Of a stretch of DNA of 15,736 nt, positions 7,889 to 14,721 are shown one piece after another; positions within the stretch are counted from its first letter, which is position 1; every line of letters begins with the position of its first letter. This stretch comes from Chloroflexota bacterium. GTDB lineage: Bacteria > Chloroflexota > Anaerolineae > Aggregatilineales > UBA2796. The notes beneath the pieces were generated by a model that saw nothing but the letters and a program-made list of their open reading frames with translations, ran no database searches and was not told the origin of the DNA. Both the position numbers and the translations under genes were made by a program. The stretch covers positions 1-15,736 of the forward strand of contig JAGHYP010000030.1 in assembly GCA_017743585.1 (NCBI GenBank), read 5' to 3'.

Positions 7889-8236
7889 ATGCGATGGGAT
7901 GAAATGCCGACCGATACCGAGACGCTGATTCGTCACCTCGAGAGCTTGGTGAAAGAGAAGCTGCGCGCTACGCCGCCACCGCCACCCGATGAGCGAGTCC
8001 GCCTGATGGAGCTGCTCGGCTTCATCAGCAAGCTGAGCGGCATCCAGCGCCTGCGCGAGCAGCTGATCAAGACTCAGCGCGAGCTAGAGGAAGCGCGCAG
8101 CGCGCCGCTGGAGTATGGCGTTTTCTTAGGCGTTTGTCCGCCGCGCCCCAAGCGCCAAACCTTGACGAGAACGGGCAACCTATCGAGCTGGGCAGCGATA
8201 GCGACTCGCTGTGGGAAACGCTCGCCGATGTGCTGA
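7889..8236 (+). CDS. N-terminal coiled-coil segment of the Mpa/ARC ATPase, in a different frame from the rest
   Basis: A 115-codon ORF whose first 80 residues look like the missing start of the downstream ATPase. Residues from about 45 to 75 form a heptad-like coiled coil (IQRLREQLIKTQRELEEARS) that runs into PLEYGVFLG. In Mpa/ARC proteins a coiled coil, which captures Pup, likewise leads into a GYGVLLA-type first strand of the OB domain. After about 8150 the translation becomes implausible, while the frame one base back carries the continuing OB domain. So this is not an independent gene. It is the start of the ATPase separated by a one-base frame change, whether a sequencing error, a mutation or frameshifting. 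ATG 7904 (after GGGA) is an alternative start. Confidence 0.6.
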   Translation: MRWDEMPTDTETLIRHLESLVKEKLRATPPPPPDERVRLMELLGFISKLSGIQRLREQLIKTQRELEEARSAPLEYGVFLGVCPPRPKRQTLTRTGNLSSWAAIATRCGKRSPMC

Positions 8237-10389
8237 ACGATGCCATCAACCGCGCTATCTTGCCCGATGAACGCAAACGCCTTGAGACGCTGCGCGATGA
8301 GCTGCACGCCATTTTAGTCACGCAGCGCGATGTGATCGTCGGCTACAACGGGCAGCGCCTTGAGGTCAAACTCGCCGCGCCCGGCCTGTCAATCGATCAG
8401 CTGCGCGAGGGTCAGCAGGTGGTCTTGAACCGCTCGCGCAACGTGGTCGGCATTCGGCAGGATTTCTCGCGCGGCGAGATCGCTGAGGTGACGGCGATCC
8501 TCAGCCCTGCGAACGCGGCGCGCGTCTTGGCGGCGCCTGAGGGCGTCAACTTGCGCGTGCAGTGGCTGAGCGGCGAGAAATTCAGCGTGCTGTGCGACCC
8601 GACGCTCGCCGAGACGCTCAAGCGCGGCGACATCGTGCAGATCGATGCCAGCGGCAAGCACGCCGTCGCCAAGATTCGTCCGCGCTTGCAGGTGCGCGTC
8701 GGCAGCACCGATTTGGTCGTTGAGATCAGCGACCAGCTCTTCCGAGATTCGGTTCAGGTCGGCGATACAGTGCGCGTCGATCCGCGCCTCGGCATCGCCT
8801 TCGAAAAGCTGCCCACGCCTGAGAGCAGCGCTCTGACCCTTGAGCAAGTGCCTGACGTGCGCTACGAAGATATCGGCGGCTTGGATGAGCAGATCGCCAT
8901 CATTCGCGACGCGATTGAGCTGCCTTACATCTACCGCCACCTGTTCGACGAATTTCAACTCAGCCGCCCTAAGGGCATCTTGCTCTACGGGCCGCCCGGC
9001 TGCGGCAAGACTTTGATCGCCAAAGCGGTCGCCAACTCGCTCACGCTCAGCATCCGCGCCTACCTGACGCGCCTTGCGCAGCTGATCGAGATTTACCTGA
9101 AGCTGCGCGCCAATCCACAGGACTCTGAAGCGCTTGAGGCGTTCCGTGCGCTGCGCGGCGCAGAAGCAACGCCAAACCTGTTCGAGATCGCCGAAGAGTT
9201 GCGCCTGAACGACGTAGACCTAGACGACCCGAGCGCCTCGCTGGCGCGCATCAACGAAGTGCTGCGCCGCAAAGATGGCATCCGCAGCTATTTCTTGAAC
9301 GTCAAAGGCCCAGAGCTGCTCAACAAGTACGTCGGCGAGACCGAGTCGCGCATCCGCAAGATTTTTGAGGACGCCAAAGCGCGCGCTTCGTTCTACACGC
9401 CCGTTGTCATCTTCTTCGATGAGATGGAGGCTTTGTTCCGCACGCGCGGCAGCGGACGTTCCTCGGATGTTGAGACGACAATTGTGCCGCAATTCCTCGC
9501 CGAGATGGACGGCGTGGAGAGCAGCGAGAACGTGATCATCATCGGCGCCAGCAACCGCTCCGACTTGATCGATCCTGCCATTCTGCGCCCGGGGCGCCTT
9601 GACGTGAAGATCAAGATCAACCGTCCGACGCAAGAGGCGGCGCTGCAGATCATGTCGCTCTACTTGACGCCCGACCTGCCCCTGAGCGACGCCGATCTGC
9701 CGCAAGCGCCTGAGGCGTACGGCCGTAACGTCACTTTCAAGACGGCGACGGCGCGCCGTTGCATCGAACTATTCGGCGCATTCTTGCCCGAAGAGACGCG
9801 CAACGCCCTATCTCAGGCGCTGCCTGAGAAACACGACGTGCGCAAAGCGCTCGATCCGCGCGAGCCGAGCGGGGCTGCGCTGCGCGCGCTCGCCGAGTCC
9901 GATCCTGAAGCGCACGCGCTGCTGATCGAAATTGCGCGCCGCGAGCAACTAGCAGAGGCGTTGATCGTAGAGACTCTCAAAGTTCTCTACAGCGCCACAA
10001 GCCGCTTGGAGACATCCGTGCGCATGCCAAACGGCGCCAGCGAGCGCTTGGTCTTCCCGCTGCGCGATTTCTCAAGCGGCGCCGTGCTGATGAGCGTGGT
10101 CTCGCGCGCCAAGAAGACCGCGCTCAAGCGTCAAATCGCGTCGGGCAGCGGCAAAGTCGGCATCACGCTGTCCGACCTGCGCGCGGCGCTCGCCGATGAG
10201 TTCCGCGAGAACGCTGAGCAGTTTGTGGCGCATTGGATGAACGAGAACATCGGCATTGGCGCGGCGCGGCAGGGCGATATCAGCGCTGTGAAAGTTTTCT
10301 TGGAAGTGTTTGAAGACGACCCATGGGGGATCGAGAAGCGCAAGCCTTATCAGACTGCGCAGCCGCACGCGCAGCCGAGCAGCGCATGA
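8134..10389 (+). CDS. mpa: Mpa/ARC-type AAA+ proteasomal (Pup-dependent) unfoldase
   Basis: This ATPase would recognise Pup-tagged proteins, unfold them and thread them onward. The frame gives 751 residues from TTG 8134, but that start has no ribosome site and the true N-terminus is probably the coiled coil encoded from 7889/7904 in another frame. OB-type beta domains occupy about residues 60-240. The AAA+ core has YEDIGGLDEQI, Walker A GPPGCGKT (about 286-293), KGPELLNKYVGETE, Walker B VVIFFDEME (about 424-432), sensor GASNR and arginine-finger region LRPGRLDVKIKI. These match actinobacterial Mpa closely. Two insertions of roughly 60-70 residues occur, between Walker A and the pore-loop region and after the AAA+ core. 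The protein ends in PSSA, without the GQYL-type tail that Mpa uses to dock on the 20S proteasome. It is the first gene of the operon. Confidence 0.93.
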   Translation: MSAAPQAPNLDENGQPIELGSDSDSLWETLADVLNDAINRAILPDERKRLETLRDELHAILVTQRDVIVGYNGQRLEVKLAAPGLSIDQLREGQQVVLNRSRNVVGIRQDFSRGEIAEVTAILSPANAARVLAAPEGVNLRVQWLSGEKFSVLCDPTLAETLKRGDIVQIDASGKHAVAKIRPRLQVRVGSTDLVVEISDQLFRDSVQVGDTVRVDPRLGIAFEKLPTPESSALTLEQVPDVRYEDIGGLDEQIAIIRDAIELPYIYRHLFDEFQLSRPKGILLYGPPGCGKTLIAKAVANSLTLSIRAYLTRLAQLIEIYLKLRANPQDSEALEAFRALRGAEATPNLFEIAEELRLNDVDLDDPSASLARINEVLRRKDGIRSYFLNVKGPELLNKYVGETESRIRKIFEDAKARASFYTPVVIFFDEMEALFRTRGSGRSSDVETTIVPQFLAEMDGVESSENVIIIGASNRSDLIDPAILRPGRLDVKIKINRPTQEAALQIMSLYLTPDLPLSDADLPQAPEAYGRNVTFKTATARRCIELFGAFLPEETRNALSQALPEKHDVRKALDPREPSGAALRALAESDPEAHALLIEIARREQLAEALIVETLKVLYSATSRLETSVRMPNGASERLVFPLRDFSSGAVLMSVVSRAKKTALKRQIASGSGKVGITLSDLRAALADEFRENAEQFVAHWMNENIGIGAARQGDISAVKVFLEVFEDDPWGIEKRKPYQTAQPHAQPSSA

Positions 10390-10421
10390 GCGCAGACTGG
10401 TCTTAGCACGGAGAGAACCCT

Positions 10422-11681
10422 TTGGCCACGCCGAAACTGGTTGGAATCGAGACGGAATACGGCATTTTTGTGCTGAACGCGGCGACCTCCAATCCTTTCT
10501 TCGCCTCGCGCTTGGTGCTAGGGCATTGCCAAGAGGCGGGCGCGCTGCTGAAGCGCCAGAAGCTCAAAGAGGCGCGCTTGGCGCAGGCGCAGCGAGCGCA
10601 ACAGGCTGCCTACACTGCGCCTGAGACGCAGGACATCCGCTTGCTGGATTCGGGCGATTCGCTGGCTGAGATGGTCAGCGCTGAGCAGCCTATCCGCGCC
10701 GAGACTTACATGGCGACCTACGGCTGGGATTACTCCAGCTTGATGTTGCCCAACGGCTCGCGCTTTTACATTGACCACGCGCATCCTGAGTACTGCACTG
10801 CTGAGGCCCGCCTGCCGCGCACAGCGGTCGCCGTCGATAAGGCGGGCGAGCTGATCGTGGAGCGCTCGCGGCAGCGCGCTAACGCCAGCGGCTTGCTCGC
10901 GGCAGGTGAAGAGATCGCTATCTACAAGAACAATAGCGACCACAAGGGCAACAGCTACGGCTGCCATGAGAACTACTTGCTCTCTGCTGCGCTCTACGAA
11001 GACCTGATCATGCGCCGCTTCCATCGCACCTTGCGCGTCCTGATCCCGTTCCTGACCAGCCGCGCCATCTTCTGCGGGTCGGGCAAAGTTGGCTCAGAGA
11101 ACGAAAAGGCAGCAGATGGCTACCAGCTGACGCAACGCGCCGATTTCTTCGAGACTTTGATCGGCTTGCAGACCACGCACAATCGCCCGCTCATCAACAC
11201 GCGCGATGAGCCACATGCCGCGCGCGATGACTACCGCCGCTTCCACGTCATCTTGGGCGATGCCAACATGGCGGAATACAGCACTTTCCTCAAAATCGGC
11301 ACGACGCAGATCATCCTATCCATGCTTGAGGATAACGCGATCGGGCTGGACTTCACTTTTGACGATCCAATCGACGCCTATCAAACAATCTCGCGCGATT
11401 TGACCTTCAGCCGCCCGCTGCAGCTTGATGGCGGCGGGTCGGTCACTGCTCTGGAGATGCAACGGCAATTCTACGCTGCTGCGCGCGACTATGTTGAGGC
11501 GAAGGCGCAAGAGTTCAGCGACGACTTGCTGGCGGCATACCGAGAGGTGCTCTTGGTGTGGGCGGATGCGCTCGATAAGCTCGGGCGCGATTGGCGGCTG
11601 CTCAGCACGCGCTTCGACTGGGCGATCAAGCGCAACTTGCTGGAGCGCTACCTGAGCAGTCAGCGCACGGACTGGACTTAA
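10422..11681 (+). CDS. dop: Dop (depupylase/deamidase), N-terminal catalytic part
   Basis: Dop removes Pup from substrates and, where Pup ends in Gln, deamidates it to Glu. This 419-residue ORF carries the glutamine-synthetase-like catalytic domain. Visible are the ATP/Mg motif ETEYG (residues 10-14), the Asp in FYIDHAHPEYC (Asp118, the catalytic Asp position of Dop), YKNNSDHKGNSYGCHENYL, the shared Dop/PafA motif INTRDEPH and FHVILGDANMAEYSTFLKIGT. DHAHPEY and SNPF near the start distinguish it from PafA. A long charged insert (about residues 45-100) corresponds to the Dop-loop. TTG 10422 follows a GGAGAG by six bases. The ORF stops at TAA 11679-11681, short of the usual C-terminal domain, which continues in the same frame in the next ORF. 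Confidence 0.92.
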   Translation: MATPKLVGIETEYGIFVLNAATSNPFFASRLVLGHCQEAGALLKRQKLKEARLAQAQRAQQAAYTAPETQDIRLLDSGDSLAEMVSAEQPIRAETYMATYGWDYSSLMLPNGSRFYIDHAHPEYCTAEARLPRTAVAVDKAGELIVERSRQRANASGLLAAGEEIAIYKNNSDHKGNSYGCHENYLLSAALYEDLIMRRFHRTLRVLIPFLTSRAIFCGSGKVGSENEKAADGYQLTQRADFFETLIGLQTTHNRPLINTRDEPHAARDDYRRFHVILGDANMAEYSTFLKIGTTQIILSMLEDNAIGLDFTFDDPIDAYQTISRDLTFSRPLQLDGGGSVTALEMQRQFYAAARDYVEAKAQEFSDDLLAAYREVLLVWADALDKLGRDWRLLSTRFDWAIKRNLLERYLSSQRTDWT

Positions 11682-12299
11682 GTGGCGCTTTGGGAATTGC
11701 CGATTGAGCTGACGCTTGATCAGACGCGCGAGACGCTTGGTCAGCGCCCTGAAGAGGTGCAGGCGGCGGTCAAGCGGCTGCGCGGCGTACGCGGCAGCTA
11801 CATTGAGAGCTACATGGTGCGCCACAAGCTCAGCTATGCCGATTACTGGCGGCAGCGCGAGATCTACTTCAGCCTGCGCCGCCTTGACCTTGAGTATCAC
11901 GACATTCGGCGCGGCGCCGAGCCGCGTCAGAACGGCATTTTCTACCGCTTGCAGGCGACTGGCGCAGTCGAGCGCTTGCTGAGCGACGCCGAGATCGAGC
12001 CGTACGTCAGCGCGCCGCCTGAAGATACGCGCGCTTACTTGCGCGGGACGCTCTTGGCGCGCTTCGGCGAGTACATCACGCACGCCGATTGGTCCGAAGT
12101 CAGCTTCCGCGAGCCGCAGATGACGCACGACCTGTATCTTCCGCTTCCCGATCCGTTGAGCGGCACACGTGCCGAAGTAGAAACGCTCTTGGCGGATGTC
12201 ACTGACTTACAAGGACTAATCCGCGCTTTGAAACCAGTTACCCAGCCGTACTATCGCAGTTACGGGGCTTATGATAGCTATAGCTATGGAGGTTGGTGA
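11682..12299 (+). CDS. dop: Dop C-terminal domain, encoded as a separate ORF
   Basis: A 205-codon ORF beginning with GTG directly after the TAA of the upstream Dop ORF and in the same frame. From about residue 65 it matches the C-terminal domain of Dop: LDLEYHDIR, FYRLQATGAVERLL, DTRAYLRGTLLARFG and a final GTRAEVETLLADV, which corresponds to the Dop end region. About 60 residues before that (ALWELPIELTL... to ...REIYFSL) have no counterpart I recognise in actinobacterial Dop. It ends in a Tyr-rich tail. No good ribosome site precedes GTG 11682, so translation would need reinitiation or TAA readthrough; otherwise dop is broken. The ribosome site of the next gene lies within its last codons. 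Confidence 0.8.
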   Translation: MALWELPIELTLDQTRETLGQRPEEVQAAVKRLRGVRGSYIESYMVRHKLSYADYWRQREIYFSLRRLDLEYHDIRRGAEPRQNGIFYRLQATGAVERLLSDAEIEPYVSAPPEDTRAYLRGTLLARFGEYITHADWSEVSFREPQMTHDLYLPLPDPLSGTRAEVETLLADVTDLQGLIRALKPVTQPYYRSYGAYDSYSYGGW

Positions 12300-12301
12300 C
12301 G

Positions 12302-12541
12302 ATGAGCGATCAGGAGCAAATCACACGCGGTCAGCATGGGTTCAGCAGCGAGCCGAGCGGCTTGGCAGGGGGCGCGACGCCATCTTCGCGCGATGTGATT
12401 GACGACGTGCTGGGCGATTTTTTCGGCGGCGAGTCGTTGCCGATTGAGACCATCGGCGGCGAGACGCAGCAGCGCCCGGAGCTGCGCAGCATCAGCTCAG
12501 AGGAATTCGTGCGCCGCTTCCGCCAAGAGACAGGCGAGTGA
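12302..12541 (+). CDS. pup: Pup-like protein modifier (UBact-like ending)
   Basis: A 79-residue, disordered-looking, acidic protein between Dop and PafA. It would be linked through its C-terminal Glu to substrate lysines by PafA. The start MSDQEQITRG resembles the QEQTKRG start of actinobacterial Pup, DVIDDVLGD (31-39) resembles the DEIDDVLEE helix, and the end EEFVRRFRQETGE (67-79) resembles the EDFVRAYVQKGGQ end. It ends in Glu, so no deamidation is needed. Oddities: about 25 residues rich in Gly, Pro and Ser separate the two helix halves, GGE occurs internally at 42-44 and 52-54, and there is no lysine at all. ATG 12302 is chosen because GGAGG (12288-12292) is nine bases upstream; TTG 12293 is unlikely. 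It follows Dop-C by two bases. Confidence 0.9.
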   Translation: MSDQEQITRGQHGFSSEPSGLAGGATPSSRDVIDDVLGDFFGGESLPIETIGGETQQRPELRSISSEEFVRRFRQETGE

Positions 12542-12564
12542 GCTGACCAAGCGAAGGAATTGCC

Positions 12565-14004
12565 ATGCGCGAGCGAATCTTCAGCCTAGAGGTGGAATAC
12601 GGCATCTCGTTTCTGAGCGAACGGGGCTCAAGCGAGCCCACCAAAGAGACGCTTGTCAGCGCCCTGCGCTGCGCGCTGACCGATGCCGTCGGATTGAACG
12701 AGAGTTCATTCATCACCACTGGCGCCAAGTTCTACCACGACGTCGGTCACGCTGAATGGGCGCACCCTGAGTGCCGCAGCGCGCGCGAGGTCGCGCTCTA
12801 CGACAAAGCCGCTGATGCGCTCTTGGCTCTCCTGCTGCCGCGCGCGCAAGAGTTCTTGCGGGCTGAAGGCTTTCGCGGGCGCCTTCTGGTGGTCAAGAAC
12901 AACGTGGACGTGCATGGCAATACTTACGGCTGCCACGAGAACTACATGGCGGAGCGCGAGACGGCTTGGCTTGACCACGAGGATTACCTGCGGCTCTCAA
13001 TTCGCTACCTTGTGCCATTCCTCGCGACCCGCTTGATCTTGTGCGCGCCGGGGCGCGTTGGGCTAGGTCGGCGCGGCGAGCAAGGCTTTGCGTTTCAGCT
13101 TGGGCAGCGCGCCGATTTCATCAACACCGTTGTCTCGCGCGATACGCGCGATTTGCGCGGCATCTTCAATCTGGGGCGCGAGAACGAGCCGTTCAGCGAA
13201 GGCAACTATCGCCGCCTGCACCTGATCTTGGGCGACGCCTGCATGTCCGGCTACGGCACGTTCCTGAAGCTCGGCACAGTCGGCTTGCTCTTGCGCTTGC
13301 TTGAAGACCTTGAGATCGGCGAGATACCGCATCTGAAAGAGCCTGTGCGCGCCATGCAGATTGTTTCGCGCGATCCGAGCTGTACAGCGCTCTTGCCGCT
13401 CTACGATGGGCGGCAGATGACGGCGATTGATATCCAGCGCATTTACCTTGAGCAGGTCATGCGCTACGCTGAGCGCCATCCGACCTCGCCTGAGGAGCGC
13501 GAGCTGATCCTGCTCTGGGCAGGGACGCTAGACGCGCTGCAGAACGCGCCGTCGCGGCTCTTCGGCAAGGTGGATTGGGTCACCAAAAAGAGCGTGCTGG
13601 ATCGGTTGCTGGCGCAGAATGGCTTATCTTGGGAAACGCCAGGCCTAGAGCGGCATCCGATCCGCTACAAGCTGCAAGAGCTGGACATTCAGTATCACAA
13701 CATCGATCCTGCGCAGAGCCTATTCTACAAACTGCTGCGCAGTCTGCGCGGCGCAGAGGCGCTCGATACCCTCTGGGACGCCGAGTCGGTGCGCGCGGCG
13801 CAGAGCGCGCCGCCGCCATACACGCGCGCGCGCGTGCGCGGCGAGGTGATCGCTTCGGCGCGGCGCACAGGCGGTCGCGTTGAGGTGAAAGGCTGGAGCG
13901 AAGTGCGGCTAGGCGGTCAGCGCGTCGAGCTGTACGATCCGTTCACTTTTTTCTCAGCCGAGGCGTACACGATTTTGAAGGAAGGCAGGCTGGTCAGCGC
14001 CTAG
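12565..14004 (+). CDS. pafA: PafA-like Pup ligase
   Basis: PafA uses ATP to activate the C-terminal Glu of Pup and join it to a lysine side chain. This 479-residue protein has the Dop/PafA fold: LEVEYG (residues 8-13), Asp59 in FYHDVG (the DVG form typical of PafA and the likely catalytic base), VKNNVDVHGNTYGCHENYM, LGQRADFIN, YRRLHLILGDACMSGYGTFLKLGT, VDWVTKK and LDIQYHNI, then the C-terminal domain with TRARVRGE. It departs from actinobacterial PafA where SHPEYAT becomes HAEWAHPEC and where INTRDEPH becomes a longer FNLGRENEPF. It could therefore have altered specificity; a second Dop-like role cannot be excluded. ATG 12565 follows AAGGA by six bases and lies 23 bases after pup. Confidence 0.9.
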   Translation: MRERIFSLEVEYGISFLSERGSSEPTKETLVSALRCALTDAVGLNESSFITTGAKFYHDVGHAEWAHPECRSAREVALYDKAADALLALLLPRAQEFLRAEGFRGRLLVVKNNVDVHGNTYGCHENYMAERETAWLDHEDYLRLSIRYLVPFLATRLILCAPGRVGLGRRGEQGFAFQLGQRADFINTVVSRDTRDLRGIFNLGRENEPFSEGNYRRLHLILGDACMSGYGTFLKLGTVGLLLRLLEDLEIGEIPHLKEPVRAMQIVSRDPSCTALLPLYDGRQMTAIDIQRIYLEQVMRYAERHPTSPEERELILLWAGTLDALQNAPSRLFGKVDWVTKKSVLDRLLAQNGLSWETPGLERHPIRYKLQELDIQYHNIDPAQSLFYKLLRSLRGAEALDTLWDAESVRAAQSAPPPYTRARVRGEVIASARRTGGRVEVKGWSEVRLGGQRVELYDPFTFFSAEAYTILKEGRLVSA

Positions 14005-14019
14005 CGAGCGAGGTGGCCT

Positions 14020-14712
14020 ATGACCGACCGCCCACCACGATCTGAGCCCGAAGCAGAGCGCTCAAGCAGCGCGTTCGACCGCGAGCGATTCCTAGAGTGG
14101 CTTGATGCAATTATGCGCCGGCAAACCTCGCCGAGGGAGCAGATGGCGCTCGAAGAGCTGTTACGACGAGCATTTGATGTGCCACGTGGTTCTGCGCCAC
14201 CTGTCAGCGAGAGAGCCGAGAATGTGCCGCCGCGTCCATCTGGAATATTCAGCGGTTTGTTCAGCGCGCGCAGCGCACCGCACACCTCTGGAGATGTCCG
14301 GAGCATGCGAGATCGAGAGATTGCTGATGAGATGTTGTCCAATCTCGTCTACACGCTGCAGAGCGACCAGCAGCACAGCCCTGCCATCTTGTGCCACGCG
14401 CTGATCGGCTTGGGCAAGGTGGGCAACGCCGCTGAGCATCTGCCCTTGATCGCGCCCTTTCTGGACGCGCGCTGGGAGCAGAGCGTGCGGCTGGCCGCGA
14501 TTGACGCCGTGAGCAATCTAGGCGGCGAGGAAGCGATTGATAGGCTGATCGCGCTGCTCGGCGATTCGGATATCATCGTCCGCTGGGAAGCCCAGGCGGC
14601 GCTGGATCGCTTGTTGGTAGGCACGGAGTTGGTAGGCACGGATAGTGCAGTCGCTGAGAGCGCGCCTGCAACGCCCGATGATGAGCCATACTTTGATGAT
14701 TCGCCTTTTTGA
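14020..14712 (+). CDS. HEAT-repeat protein in the pupylation operon
   Basis: A 230-residue protein with no enzymatic motif. The first 100 residues are charged and low in complexity. The second half has paired helices typical of HEAT/PBS-lyase repeats: AILCHALIGLGKVGN, EQSVRLAAIDAVSNLGG and IIVRWEAQAALDRLL. Such repeats bind proteins, so a scaffold or substrate-adaptor role in the tagging system is a guess from context. A perfect 15-base tandem duplication near the end (14613-14642) encodes a doubled LVGT(E/D) unit. The tail is acidic and ends DDSPF. ATG 14020 has a GAGG-like ribosome site six bases upstream, and the gene lies 15 bases after pafA. I do not recognise a named family. Confidence 0.78.
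   Translation: MTDRPPRSEPEAERSSSAFDRERFLEWLDAIMRRQTSPREQMALEELLRRAFDVPRGSAPPVSERAENVPPRPSGIFSGLFSARSAPHTSGDVRSMRDREIADEMLSNLVYTLQSDQQHSPAILCHALIGLGKVGNAAEHLPLIAPFLDARWEQSVRLAAIDAVSNLGGEEAIDRLIALLGDSDIIVRWEAQAALDRLLVGTELVGTDSAVAESAPATPDDEPYFDDSPF
14613..14642 (+). repeat. Perfect 15-bp tandem duplication in the HEAT-protein gene
   Basis: The unit GTTGGTAGGCACGGA occurs twice in a row without mismatch and keeps the reading frame. It looks like a recent slippage duplication in a linker of the protein. Confidence 0.85.
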
Positions 14713-14721
14713 GGAGCTGCG

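Noticed and set aside
8120..8155. Programmed -1 frameshift signal in the ATPase gene
   Set aside because: No standard slippery heptamer or obvious downstream structure. A lost base in TTTT or CCCC is the simpler reading, so I report only the frame change.
12293..12301. Upstream TTG start for the Pup-like gene adding three residues
   Set aside because: It directly abuts the GGAGG ribosome site, whereas ATG 12302 has an ideal nine-base spacing.
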